A program made the translations under genes and the position numbers. The notes under the pieces were generated by a model, which worked only from the letters and a program-made list of their open reading frames with translations, was not told the origin of the DNA and made no database searches. A stretch of 64,000 nucleotides of DNA from Thalassia testudinum (lineage: Eukaryota > Streptophyta > Magnoliopsida > Alismatales > Hydrocharitaceae): positions 105,555,501 through 105,619,500 of the forward strand of contig JAZHRO010000014.1 in the NCBI GenBank assembly GCA_037157565.1, read 5' to 3'. Below, one piece after another: positions 31,692 to 43,322 of this stretch; position 1 is the stretch's first letter, and every line of letters starts with the position of its first letter.

Positions 31692-34491
31692 CACCAAAAT
31701 TTGGGCCCAATCGGAGTTTATCTTGACCTAGTTTGCAATTTAGTCCCTTAAATCTCTATTTCCTACACCTAAACCCCTAAGTTTCAAATTTCCTTGTAAT
31801 TTAGTCCCTATCTTTATCATCCCCTTCATAAATTAGCCCTTGTCATCATCACCCTCATCATCGACTCAAAGGCGGCAATTGCAACTCCTAAACCCATCAG
31901 GGTGGATTTTGGATGAAGATTTGGACACCCAAATCCTTATCAAATCCCACCAAACTTGGTGGGATTGATAATCAGAAGATCCCCGATCCAATGAGCTTCT
32001 TAGGTTCAATCTCGACAATGAGCTTGAGAGCTTCAAGCCCAAGTCATGGCCAAGGAACATACCAAATGTGCATCTTTTGGCTCAATTAAAGAGGGAACAT
32101 CATCTATTTAAGGGTCTTAACATCTTTGAGTCAACCTTGTACCTATTTGACTGCCAAATTCCTCTCTCTTCTTCTCCTGTGGTAAATCCGACGTACCTTG
32201 GAGATCTTCCAACTCCCTTCATCACCCTCTGCCTCAGCTAAAAGACAGAGGGTTCTACCTCCTGAATCCTCCAGGAAGCTTTATGTGAAGCTTGAGTGTC
32301 TCTACACCCCTCATCGGCTATAATTTCCACCCTTCATCCCCGTCACCAGTGGCCACACCAAGAACCTATCCCCATGCCTCTTTTCTTCCAATTAGTTTAG
32401 GGTTTATACTCACCCTTATTCCAGTTAGGTTTAGGATATCTCTTAAGCCACGTTCTCCCCCTCCTCCTTCTCCGATGCCGGCTGCATCTCCGTCAACCAT
32501 CGTTATCGCCGACCTACCTATGTCTTGCACACATCAAATTAATCTCGGCGAAAGCTCTACTCCACCTCCACGAAACTTTTGCCTCACCCAATTTCACTTC
32601 CTACACCCTCCATCGCCACCTCCGACCACTACCATTAGAGCTCTTTCAAGCTTCACCGTTCGGCTACCGCACTTCACCAATCAACTAATTACCCCCACTG
32701 TTAGCTTCGCCTCATCATGGTGAAGCTTTCCATGTATCTAATTAGGCCCTATTTGCTGTACTTGTGTCCACAGGTTCCCACTGCTGCTGACATCTTCTCC
32801 ATTGCTATCAGACATCCTCTGGCTGTGTACCACCATCGCACCACGACTAATCGATGCGAATTGAAGCCACAAAGCCTCCCACGCTTCCAATTTGGGAAGA
32901 ACACCCAACTAAAGCTTCAATCAGATGAGAGAACCCAGCTGTAGAAATTGGTATCGCCACATCGTATGCATAGGATCCTAAACAACGCATAAATTGGAAT
33001 TGCCGCTTCTGCTGTTCGCCTCTCATAGCAGGGGTGAGGACCCTGCTAGGGTGGAGCATTGGGTCAGGCTGGCTAGAACCTGACCTGAAAAAATAGGGTT
33101 AGCACAAAAATTTAGGCTCAATCAGAGTCTATCTTGACCTAGTTTGTAATCTATTCCCTTAAATCTCTATTTCTACACCTAAACCCCTAAGTTTCAAATT
33201 TCCTTGCAATTTAGTTCCTATCTTTATCGTCCCCTTCACAAATCTGCCCCTGTTGCCATCACCCTCATCGTCGACTCAAAGGCAGCAATTGTAACTCCTA
33301 AACCCATCAAGGTGGATTTTGGGCAAAGATTTGGACACCCAAATCCTTGTCAAATCCCACCAAACTTGGTGGGATTGATAATCAGAAGATCCCCGATCCA
33401 ATGAGCATCTTCTCAGGCTCAATCTCCACTGATTCCAACTTCGACAAGCTCGAGATCTTCGAGCCCAAGTTACGGCCAAGGCACTTACCAAATGGGCATC
33501 TTTTGGCTTAATTAGAGAGGGAACATCAGCTATTTAAGGGTCTTAACATCTTTGAGCCAATCTCGTACTCGTTTGATTGCTAAATTCCTCTCTCTTCTTC
33601 TTCGGCGGCAAATCCAACATACCTCGGAGCTCTTCCAACTCCCTTCGTCTCCCTCTGTCTTAGCCAAATGACAGAGGGTTCTACCTCCCCAATCCTCTTG
33701 GAAGCTTTACGCGAAGCTTGAGCATCTCTACCCCCTCTTTGGCTTTGGTTTCCACCCTTCGTCCCTGTTGACAGTGGCCACACTGGCGGCCTATCCCCAT
33801 GCCTCTTTTCTTCCAATTAGTTTAGGGTTTATACTCCCCCTCATTCTAGTTAGGTTTAGGATATCTCTAAAACCACTTTTTGCCCCACCTTCTCCTCCGA
33901 CACTCACTACATCTCTGTTGACCACCATCACCACCGGCCTACCTACGTCCTCCACACATTAAATTAACTCTGGCGAAAGCTCCGCCCCACCTCCACAAAA
34001 CTTTTGCCTCACCCAATTTCAGTTCCTACACCCTCCATCACCACCTTTGACCATGGCCACCAAAGCTCCTTTGAGCTTCACTGTCCGGCCACCGCACTTC
34101 ACTAATCAACTAATTACCCCCACTGTCAGCTTCACCTCATTACGGTGAAGCTTTCCACATATCTAATTGGGCCCCATCAGTCGTACTTGTGCCTGCAGGT
34201 TCCCATCACCACCGATGTCTTCTCCATTGCCGTCAGACATCCTCCGGCCATGTACCACCATCGCACCACGACCAATCGACTTGGACTGAAGCCACGAAGC
34301 CTCCCAGGCTTCCAATTTGGGAAGAACACCCAGCTACAACTTTAATTAGACAAGAGAACCTAGCTGTAGATGTGCAGAGAAGAGGGCACTTTTTAGTGCC
34401 ACATCGTATGCGTAGGATCCTAAACATCGCATAAATTGGAATTGCCACATCTACTGTTCGCCTGTCATAGCAGGGGTGAGGTCCCTGCCTC
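31692..34491 (+). repeat. Tandem duplication of about 1.4 kb inside LTR B-2
   Basis: Copy 1 is about 31692-33049 and copy 2 about 33103-34491, with an offset of 1,410-1,443 bases. Both contain the CGACTCAAAGGC block, CAAATCCCACCAAACTTGG, CCTATCCCCATGCCTC and GGAATTGCC...GCAGGGGTGAGG. Divergence is roughly 10% by eye, so the duplication is old. The spacer (33050-33102) holds the inverted repeat GGTCAGG...CCTGACC. Other B LTRs have one copy. Confidence 0.85.
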
Positions 34492-35211
34492 GTGTCGTGC
34501 ATACCTTCCCACCATGCACGTCGGTGGGCTTGGTCACTGTTCATGACCTGATTACCTGGTACTGTTCACACGATTAATTATAACTAGGTTTGGAGGAAAG
34601 AGAAATAGGAAATTCAGAGGAGGGTTAGGGTAGGTTTTGCATTAGGATTTGTACCCTATGCCTTGAGATGCATGCCTATATACACCCAACACTTGGCATC
34701 TCTAGGGCATTGCACCCTTGTGCCTATTCTGAGGCTTTGAAAGTTAAGTTGTCTGGGGGTTAAACTGAACGTCTGATTGTGGTTGATCTTGACCATTGTT
34801 GAAACATTGAGTATTATCTGACATGGCTATTTGAGGCATAAGTGGTTCTAACCACTGTAGAGAAATTTGAGATTGTGATGACATTGGGATATGTACTTGA
34901 TTGGTGGTAATTTAAATCACCAATTTTATAGTTCTTTATATTTTTTTTATCCCATCAACTTTTGAGATATAGTTGCTATAATTGAATATATTTTTGAGTA
35001 TATTATTATTCATTGAATATCTTTGTGGTAATTAATCATTGTACTCATTATTTGTAAATGTAATTAGTGTTGTGAATTCCAATTTGCTTCCTATGAACGA
35101 CCTCAGACTCACTTGTGATTTTCGAGCATTTATAAATTTTAAATGCTGTATTGTTTTTGGTGACTGTACTACAACGCGCATTTCTTAAAACTTGACGAAA
35201 GCGACGCAACA

Positions 35212-36218
35212 ATTTTCTTATTTTAAAAAAAAAAAACCAAAACGTAAAGAAAAGAAAAAATTGCACGTGCAGTTGTTGATTTGAGTAACAGTTTTATATG
35301 GGTTCCTTTTAATCTATAGGCCTTCGCACACTTGGAAATTTAATTTTTGGTTTCTCTTGGTTGGGTTAAAAAATTAATAGCATATATTTTTAGACCTCAC
35401 TTAAGGGTGCAAAACCACTTGCATGCTTTGTTTGGGTTTCACCCTTAAACTAAGAAAATCAAATCATTCTAGAAGTGCATGTGAATTAGGGTTCAAACAT
35501 TACGGTGATCTTTAGGCACTCACATTTTACTAAATTTTTAAAGGAATTTGGTTGAAAATGTAAAAATTCAAACCATAAAATTGAAACTTTGAACAAGTGA
35601 AACATTAAAAGACAATCATTGGAAAAAACTTGGGACCCTTTGTTTGTGCACCTCAATACACATTTTCAATTGGTAATTAAGGGGCACAACCCAAGCTAAC
35701 GCCCCATCACATTCCTATGCACGTATTTCTAGCCCTAAATAAAATCAATTAGCAACTTGACCCTAAGTTTCATTTTTCTAGTCTCAATCTACAAACATTA
35801 TTGTAGAATAAAATTAGTGATTTCTGCTCTTTATGATAGACACTGAGTTGAGGGCCTAGCATCAAATGATCTAAGCTATGGCAAGAAGTTTGGAACAATT
35901 AGCATCGCTCGAGCAACACTCCCTCTACCCCACTTGACCCAACTCACCTATTTAGCAGATTGAGGAGAACATTAATTTGTCCAATAGTGAAGTTTATAGT
36001 CAAGAGGCTTAGGTCATCTAGGTCAACACATTTAGGGCTAGTCTTGATTGTTTGATTGTTTGTGGGCGGGCATTCTCTCATATGTCTCCTCTCTAATCTC
36101 TAGACTTTCCTTTAGTGTATGCAAGGTAGGCAATCTCGAAATCCAGATTTAGCATCAGCTCTGAGTAGAGACCTTAGGAGGAGGAGACTCTTTTTCTCGT
36201 GCTCAACAACCAGATTCA
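35212..36218 (+). other. 5' UTR of element E, second part
   Basis: Leader sequence resuming after B-2. It holds the stem-loop at 35401-35448, then CTAGAAGTGCATG (shared with C and J) and GGCACAACCCAAGCTAACGCC (compare A1 near 3700 and J near 55810). A CTTTAGTGTATGC word near 36110 precedes gag, as in J. Confidence 0.65.
35401..35448 (+). promoter_or_regulatory. Conserved 5'-UTR stem-loop (E copy)
   Basis: TTAAGGGTG (35401-35409) pairs perfectly with CACCCTTAA (35440-35448) around a 30-base loop. Both arms differ from A1 and C in matching ways. Confidence 0.6.
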
Positions 36219-37248
36219 ATGGCTAGTCACCATGGAAGTGAGCACGGAGAAGGGGAGGTTGAGGTTCATCTTGAGAATAACTCATTTGATTTACTCCAAT
36301 AGCAAATGCAAGCCCAACATGACCTCCACCAAAGACAAATGCAAACACTCTTGCAAGCATTTGACTGCTTCCAGAATCTAGTTAGACCCAAGGCCCTTAG
36401 GGACTTTTATAATCCATCTACCAACCCGTTGGAGCCTTATGTTAGGATACTTAATGATGAAAATGATGTGGAATTGGAACCCCATATCATAATCCTTATC
36501 CCTCACTACCACGGCCATAACAATGATGACCCCTTTTGTCACCTAGAAGATCTACTAAATGTAGGAAGGAATTTTGCCCCAAGAACATGAGTGAAGAGGT
36601 CCTGATGATGAAGATGTTCCCATTTTCATTAAAAGTCAAAGTGGACCAATGGTATAGATCTGGAGGGAGACCCATTCATACCTGGGAGGAGCTGAAGAGT
36701 GCCTTCTTGAAGAAGTTCTTCCCTATTGGCAAAACCAATGCCTTAAGATAGGCTATTACCACCTTTACCTAGAAGCCTGGGGAATAGCTTCATGAGGCTT
36801 GGGAGTGATTCATAGACCTCACCAGAAAGTGCCCTCACCATGAGGTGCCAAAGTGGCATTTAGCCCAGATCATGAGGCTCCACGTTCTCGCAATTTTGTT
36901 AATGTTGCTTGTGGGGGAAACTTCCTGAGAAAGAATGAGGATGGGGCAATTGAGCTGTTCGAGAATATGAGTGAGAATTCGCTCAACAATACCTCTATGG
37001 ATATGTTTGGGAGGTCAAGTCAACCTAAGATAGGAGTTTACAAGGTACAAGAAAATTCAAGTGTAGTTGACTTTGAAATCATTGCAAAAAGGTTGGATGA
37101 AGTTGAATTAATTAAAAAGGGGGTACATGATTTGGACAAGAAATTGGACACCTTCCTCACCACTGGACGATCCCTTGCATCCACACCTCAAGCACATGCC
37201 TTGACTCAAGGGACCACTCCTTACCTAGACCCAGCTTCCCTCGAGTAG
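36219..37248 (+). pseudogene. gag: Athila-like gag of element E
   Basis: The start ATG at 36219 (MASHHGSEHGEGEVEV) is chosen because the frame leads into LLQ-stop-QMQAQHDLHQRQMQ and then KALRDFYNPSTNP. The core continues DPFCHLEDL, shifts frame near 36590, then reads MFPFSLKVKVDQWY, HTWEELKSAFLKKFFPIGKTNAL and KCPHHEVPKWHLAQ. After another shift near 36850 come ACGGNFLRKNEDGAIELFENMSENSLNN and a Lys/Asp-rich tail ending at 37248. Several stops lie at 36748-36820. No CCHC knuckle was found. Same family as gag of C and J. Confidence 0.88.
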
Positions 37249-38668
37249 GAGAGTTGTAAATAGTGTACAAACATCGGAGTTGGCTCAGCTTATGAGCCCT
37301 CTTTGGATGGACCAAGACCTTGATCGCATCCAAGAAGGAGCCTTGACTCCTTCCCCCTTAACTAGTTCAACTGGCTCCCTAAGCTCCCCCCTGCTTTTCC
37401 TATCTCGAATTAGTCTCAAGCCATACTACCCAAACCACCTAGTTCCCAAATAACAAAGCAACTGCTAATGCAATCACAATTAGGAGTGGGAAGACTACCC
37501 AGGACCTGTCATTTTCTAGAAACATGACTTAATTGGATCCTGAGGAGACCGAGGCTGACCAGGAGGATCAAAATGACCTAGGTGATCATGAACCACAAGT
37601 CTAAGACCCAGCAACACCTGATTTGACTAAGCTACCTTTTCCCGAGACCCTTAAGAAGCTTAGGAAAAATAAGAAAGTAGATTTTGAGGAGTAGCTTGAG
37701 ATATTCAAGCAAGTCCATGTGAACATTCCACTCAGTGCAATTGAAAACATCCTGGCTTGTGCAAAGTTTTGGAAGGAAATGTGTACCCCGAAATGCCAAG
37801 CTAGGACTACAAAGGGTAGTTCTTTCAGAACAAGCTAGTGCTATCATCACCAATAGACTACCCATTAAGAGAAAGGACCCCGAGGCACCCCTGATTTCCT
37901 GCATGATAGGGGATGCCAACTTTGATAGAGCCTTCCTAGATTTGGATGCCTCCATTAATCTTATCCGCATAGCATTATTCAAAAAATTCAATTTTGGTGA
38001 GTTGAAACCAATTGATGTGACACTCCAATTGACTGATAGATTGGTGACTACACCTTGTGGGGTTGTGGAGGATGTTATTGTCAAAGTATGAGATTTTTAT
38101 TTCCCGGTGGATTTTCTCGTACTTGACATTGAGGTGCCTGAGGAATTAAAAGACACTTATCATTTTAGGATGACCCTTCCTTGCCACCGCAAAGGCTCAC
38201 ATAGACTATGAGTTAGGGAATATGGAGTTCGCCTTTGGGAATCAGAAAATGAAGCTGAATATTTTTAAGGTGACTAAGAATTGTGAAGACTGTGGAATGA
38301 TCAATGAATTTGAGGATAATGATCATGTTGACGAATGCATGACCCTAAACCTACTTTCTAAACCTTCACCAAAAATTTTGGATTAGCCCACTACCCTCCA
38401 TTTTGACCTCCTTGACTGTCAGGAAGCCATTGAGCTGACTGGTAACATAATGGATATCAAGCCTTTCGAGAATTCTTCTAACTTAGACTTTTCTAAACCT
38501 ATTGAGGCCCAATTCACCCTCAACCCCAAGCCTAAATTAAAACCACTCCTTGAAACGTTAAAGCATGTGTTCATAGCACTAGACCAGACTTACCCTGTGA
38601 TTATTAGTTCTAAATTGACTCCAACCCAAGAAACTCAATTGATTGTGTTTTGTCTAGGAATAAACTAA
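37249..38668 (+). pseudogene. gag-pol linker, aspartic protease and start of pol of element E
   Basis: A Pro/Thr-rich linker (37249-37620) is followed by a KLRKNKKVDFEE-type helix and LSEQASAIITNRLPIKRKDPEAPLI. The protease site reads DLDAS instead of DLGAS. Flap-like words are GVVEDVIVK and, after a stop at 38089, FYFPVDFLVLD. The last recognisable pol residues are TYPVIISSKLTPTQETQ (to about 38650), the segment just upstream of RT. RT, RNase H, integrase and E's own 3' LTR are absent. The break leads directly to C-type LTR sequence, so a deletion joined E to C. Confidence 0.8.
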
Positions 38669-38689
38669 CTTGGCTGGGGGGGATAGGAG

Positions 38690-40001
38690 TCTAAGCTCAC
38701 TTGGCTAGATGGCTGAGTCAAGATTGGTGAACCTATTTCCTAACCTAATTAGCCTTAAACCCTAGCCTAATTAGGAACCCAATTTTCCTAGCCTAAAACC
38801 CAACCTATTAACCCAATTTCCCAACCCCTAAGTGCCAGCCATAAGTCTTAATTTCCATTCTAATTGGCTAGCTAACCTAGATTGAACCACCAAACTAAAA
38901 CCTATCTTTTCTACCTAGTTAACCTTTAGGTGCCACCCTTGCCTACTTAGCAACCAAGGTGGTTGACCACATCCCTTCCTAACATACCTAATATAGCCAG
39001 CCACCATATAGGTCAAACCCTAGATCTAATCCCCTCCATAAATCCTAAATCCAATGGCCTAAATCCCACCTAAACCTACAACTTAGCCCGTCCTAACAAA
39101 ACCCTCTAGCCACCACCCTCCTCTCTCTTAGTTGTCCAAGAGCTTCCCTAAATCTCCACCACTAACTCCCTATCCTACAACCCTAAATCCACCTAAGAAA
39201 CCTTAGCCCTATCCTATCCAGCCAACCCATATGGTTGACCACTATGTGTGCCTCCATCACCACCCTTCATTACACATCCAAGAGCCTTCCTTGTTCCATG
39301 GCATGGCTGTCCCCCTAGTAATCCTAGCCCTTGATATTGGTGATCCAAGGCAATTGGGTCCACCAATCATAAACCACCACCACCTCTATAAAAACCATAG
39401 TGCACACCACCCTTAGATCATCTTTTCTTCTTCCAAAAAACTCCAACTAGAACTCAAGTCCTCTACTTGCACGTCCTCCCCTTGGAGATTCTTTAGGTGC
39501 ACCTTCACATCTACTTCCGCTTCCTTGCCAACGTCGATGCCTTGCCTTCGAGACTTTAGATATATTTAGTTATTTTTGTTCTAGTGGAAATCTAGTCTAG
39601 TTGGATTCTTCTAGTAGAAATCTTTCATGTATTACAACTTTTGAGATTCAATAAAAGTTCTACTTGTTTTATGCTCTAAAAGTTCTACTTGTTTTATGCT
39701 CTACTTGCCTTCAAGTATTCATATCACTTCTAGTTGCTATTTGCTTTTAGTTCTAGTTATTTCTACTTTTGTTCTAGTTGTTCTAGTTCAACTTGATTTT
39801 ATATTCATCATCTATTTGCTTACTCCTTAGAACTTAGGAAAGTGATCTAGTCCATTAGCCTCCCTATGAATGACTCAGACTCTGACTTTTGAAACTATGA
39901 TTTCATATTTATGAGTTCAACTTGAACAAATATTTAAAAGTATCTACACACTTTTACTATGACAAACGCGTATTTTTGTGCATATCCTTACAAGTAGATC
40001 A
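38690..40001 (+). repeat. C-type LTR, probably the 3' LTR of element C
   Basis: The 3' 500 bases match the C 5' LTR (about 17025-17501), including the terminal GTAGATCA at 40001. The left boundary is uncertain; G-rich GGCTGGGGGGGATAGG (38673-38688) could be a polypurine tract. No primer site follows, and 40002 onward is Sirevirus sequence on the other strand, which fits a 3' LTR inserted there. The alternative is a 5' LTR whose primer site was deleted. Confidence 0.7.
39384..39395 (+). promoter_or_regulatory. TATA box of the C-type LTR
   Basis: CTCTATAAAAAC, 617 bases before the LTR end. Confidence 0.5.
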
Positions 40002-40695
40002 CCAGGCCAATTTAGTTTGTTTTTATGAAGCATACAATAAACAATATAGGCAGTATGGTGAGGACAATGATTAAATCCACTAGAATTTCCAAAGAATGAC
40101 CAAACAATGATATGAGCAAGTAATTGAGGTATAAATGCAAGCTTATTTGCAACCAAGTCCTTTTTAGGAGCATCTGGATATTCGGGAATAACTAAGCACT
40201 TGTAAAGTTCATCATAAGAAATTGTTTGGTAACATCTTGCCAAAGAACACCCGAACAAATTGTGCCATATATTTTAGCTAAAAGAGAAGCATCAAGTTGG
40301 ACGGTTGTACCAAGAATAGTTGACTCTAGAACAATATTTTCTTTTTCACCAACTTCAGTAAGATTAGAATAGAAAATTCAGACAAGGTTAGGATAGATTC
40401 CCTGGATTAGACCACCAACACAAAAATGAGTCGAGAAATAAAGCTTCATCATTTGGAACTCAAGAACTTCTTGAATGTTGACACTATCTACATTGGTAAT
40501 CTCCCCATAGAGAAGGGCACGAAAAGCCACAATCCTAGCATTGGCAAATTTAGATAGAAATTTCTTTTCAGCAATTGGGGTTAGGAAAGGAGACTTGGAT
40601 TTTGGCATGGATGAGGATTCCTCTCTAGCCTCAGTTTGACGCCTCAATTTACTAGGTGGGACAATAAAAGATTTCTTTTGAGATTTAGGAGCCAT
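40002..40695 (-). pseudogene. Sirevirus env-like ORF (plant transposon protein domain), truncated
   Basis: On the minus strand the ORF opens MAPKSQKKSFIVPPSKLRR, a basic N-terminus. It continues FLTPIAEKKFLSKFANARI and GGLIQGIYPNLV, shifts frame near 40260-40380, and then reads CYQTISYDELYKCLV and FIPQLLAHIIVWS. This layout matches the widespread plant ORF found downstream of pol in Sireviruses and some gypsy elements, annotated in databases as 'putative plant transposon protein'. Its function is unknown. It ends at HKNKLNWP where the C-type LTR begins, so C inserted into it. It lies 0.9 kb downstream of RNase H in the element's own orientation, as expected for Sireviruses. Confidence 0.65.
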
Positions 40696-41579
40696 GAAGA
40701 ACAGGCTGAAATTGGGTGTTTAGGATTAACCATTTAGATGACCAAAAATCATGAGATTAAAGAAAGAAGTTATATAAGACAAGATCAAAAGGAGCAAAAA
40801 CGTGAGAAAGAGAAAGATCCACATCAAAAGATTCATTTATTGAATAAAAATAAAGAAAATAGGAAGAAAAAAGTGACATGATTTTGTAAGAAAGAATAAT
40901 AAATCAAAAGATTAAAAATAGATAATAAAAAAAGAGGTAGGATTAAGAGTACCTAAGAGGAAAGGAACCCTTGATCTTGAAGAACGGTATGACCTCCTTC
41001 TAGTTATAGGGGGTCACGCCTAATGTTGGGTGAGAGGAGTGGTGTTTTTGGGGCTAGGGCTTATGAAAAGAGGGAAAAAAGAATGAGAGAGAGAGATGAG
41101 GGCTTTAATATGAGAGAGTAGGTGAAGAAAGGAGAAACTACCTTTTTTGAGGTTTAAGAGAAGAGTTTAAGAGCCTTGGGAACCATCCCCAAGGGTCTTA
41201 AAGATTGAAATTCCTAAAACAATTCATAGGTTTTTGAATAGAGTAAACAGACCTTGAAATTAAACGTTAAACTGACACTATTAAACGATTAATTTCAGAC
41301 AAATGAATGCAATAAGGCTGATTTCAAGGAATTAATCAATGGAAATTGTCAAAATAGATTTAAAGAAGTATTCCAGACAAAAAGTGATTAAGAAAACAAT
41401 TACTAAAGGATTAATATCCTTTTTAGAAGAAATAACACAAAGAATACCCATTAAGAATGAGTTATTCTTCATGAAACAACAAACATTTTGAAATTAAAGG
41501 ATTAATCTTAATCGTTTAATTTAAGAAAATAGAGCATATCAAAAGATTTCAATCAAGATCATTTAAAGTACAAATACTA
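40696..41579 (-). other. Sirevirus spacer between pol and env-like ORF
   Basis: AT-rich, with no ORF above chance. It contains many AAAGATTAA/AATTAAAC words and a G-rich stretch at 40960-41060. No LTR boundary was found. Confidence 0.5.
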
Positions 41580-43322
41580 ATATTCCTTCTAGTATTTGTG
41601 AACCTTTCAAAAGCTAAAGGTTTTGTCAAAATATCAGCTAACTGATCATTGGTGTTGATAAATTCTAAACTAATTTCTCCTTCTAAGACATTATCTCTTA
41701 AGAAATGATGTCTTACATCTATGTGTTTAGTGTGTGCATGATGAACAAGATTTTTGACAAGTTAATAGCACTAGTGTTATCACAATAACTTTTGATGATT
41801 TTCTCAAAACTTAATCCTAGACCATTTAGAGTTTGTTTCATCCATAATACTTGTGAACATGTTAAAGTCGTGGAAATATATTTGACTTCGATAGTTAATA
41901 GGGCAACACAATTTTGTTTCTTGGCGAACCAAGAGGCAAGTGCATTCCCTAGAAAGTGACATGTTCCACTTGTACTCTTTTGATCAGTTTTGCTTTTAGC
42001 ATAGTCAGCATCACTAAATGTGGAGTTCAAGAGTTAATGTTTTTGGATAAAATAAACCATAATCACTCGTTTCTTTCAAATATTAAAAAATTCTTTTAAC
42101 AACATTCAAATGTGATTCTTTTGGTGCTAGTTGGAAATGTGCACAAAGACATGTGGCAAACATGATGTTTGGTCTACTTGTAGTTAAATAAAGCAAGGTC
42201 CCTATCAGACCTCGATGTGGTGCTTGATCAACTTTCTTAATCTTTTCACCCATGTCCAATCTTATATGAGTTGCCATTGGAGTTCCTTTTCCTTTCGAGT
42301 TCTCCATGCCAAATTTCTTCAAAATATCCAAGGTATACTTGGATTGGTTGATGAAAACACCAATTTTGAGTTGGTGAATTTGGAGACCTAAAAAGTACTT
42401 GAGCTCTCCCACAAGGCTCATTTTTTTGTTAGTAGATCCGAAAATGATGTCATCCACATAAATTTGAAGAACCAATAAATCTGAATTGCTCTTCATAATA
42501 AAAAGAGCAGTGTCTACTTTACCCATAATGAAGTCATATTTAATAAGAAAATTTCTAAGGCATTCATACCAAGCACGAGGTGCTTGTTTAAGTCCATATA
42601 GGGCCTTCTTAAGCTTAATACATAATCTGGAAATTTTTGATCTATGATCTTGGGGGGTTGCTTAACATACACTTCTTTTATGTAACCATTTAAAAATGTC
42701 AATTTTACATGCATATGATAAATCTTTAAACTTAAATGAGATGCAAATGCTAGCAACATTCATATCGATTCGAGTCTAGCGACCAGTGCATAAGTTTCGT
42801 CATATTCAATACCCTCGTGTTGATTATACCCTTGGGCAACCAATCTAGCTTTATTTCTTATTACATCCCCACTTTCGTTTGTCTTATTCCTAAAAACCCA
42901 TGTAGTACCAATTAGTGAATGGCTTTCAAGCTTAGGAACTAAATCCCAAACTTGGTTCCTTTCAAATTGAATTAACTCTTCTTTCATTGCCAAAACCCAT
43001 GATTCATTTTTAAGGTTTCCTCAACACTTTTAGGTTCTACTTGAGACATGAAAGCATTGAAGGCAAAATTATTAATGAATTGTGAACGAGTTTTAATTTG
43101 ATCATTTACATCCCCAATTACTAAGTCATTTGGATGATTTCTATTAAATATCCAATCTTTAGGAAGATTAAGAATGTTGTTTTCTTTGACATGGCATACA
43201 TCTAGGAGAGATAATTCTTCATCTTCGTCATCTACATTAACTTCTTGATTTATGGTTGGGGGATCTTCATTAAATGTTACATGTAAAGTTTCTTCTGCAA
43301 AAAGAGTAGTGTTATTGAACAC
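41580..43322 (-). pseudogene. pol: Sirevirus (Ty1/copia) reverse transcriptase and RNase H
   Basis: The minus-strand RT begins after an acidic linker (43322-42984). Segments are [68 protein letters not shown], and the catalytic LQIYVDDIIFGSTNKK (near 42430-42470), with YVDD intact. Immediately after it, about 18 residues normally present before GELKYFLGLQI are missing. RNase H follows: DYAKSKTDQKSTSGTCHFLG, YCDNTSAINL, HHFLRDNVLEGEISLEF and DQLADILTKPL (to about 41580). There are several frameshifts. RSTSGTC-type and DNTSAINL words are characteristic of the SIRE lineage. Confidence 0.9.

Larger units (their letters stand above)
26376..35211 (+). mobile_element. Solo LTR B-2 (family B), with LINE insertion and internal duplication
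   Basis: It begins TGATGGTAACACCATCA (26376-26392) and ends GCGACGCAACA (35211). Flanks are GTTTT (26371-26375) and ATTTT (35212-35216), a target duplication with one transition. Removing the LINE (26523-31279) and one copy of the duplicated block (31692-34491) leaves about 2.65 kb, the size of B-1 and B-4. It sits inside the 5' UTR of E. ORFs such as 30864-31283, 32292-32723 and 34233-34544 are either LINE shadows or C-rich LTR frames. Confidence 0.8.

Noticed and set aside
32292..32723. 143-residue open frame inside LTR B-2
   Set aside because: It lies in the duplicated LTR block, and the second copy does not preserve the frame over the same length.
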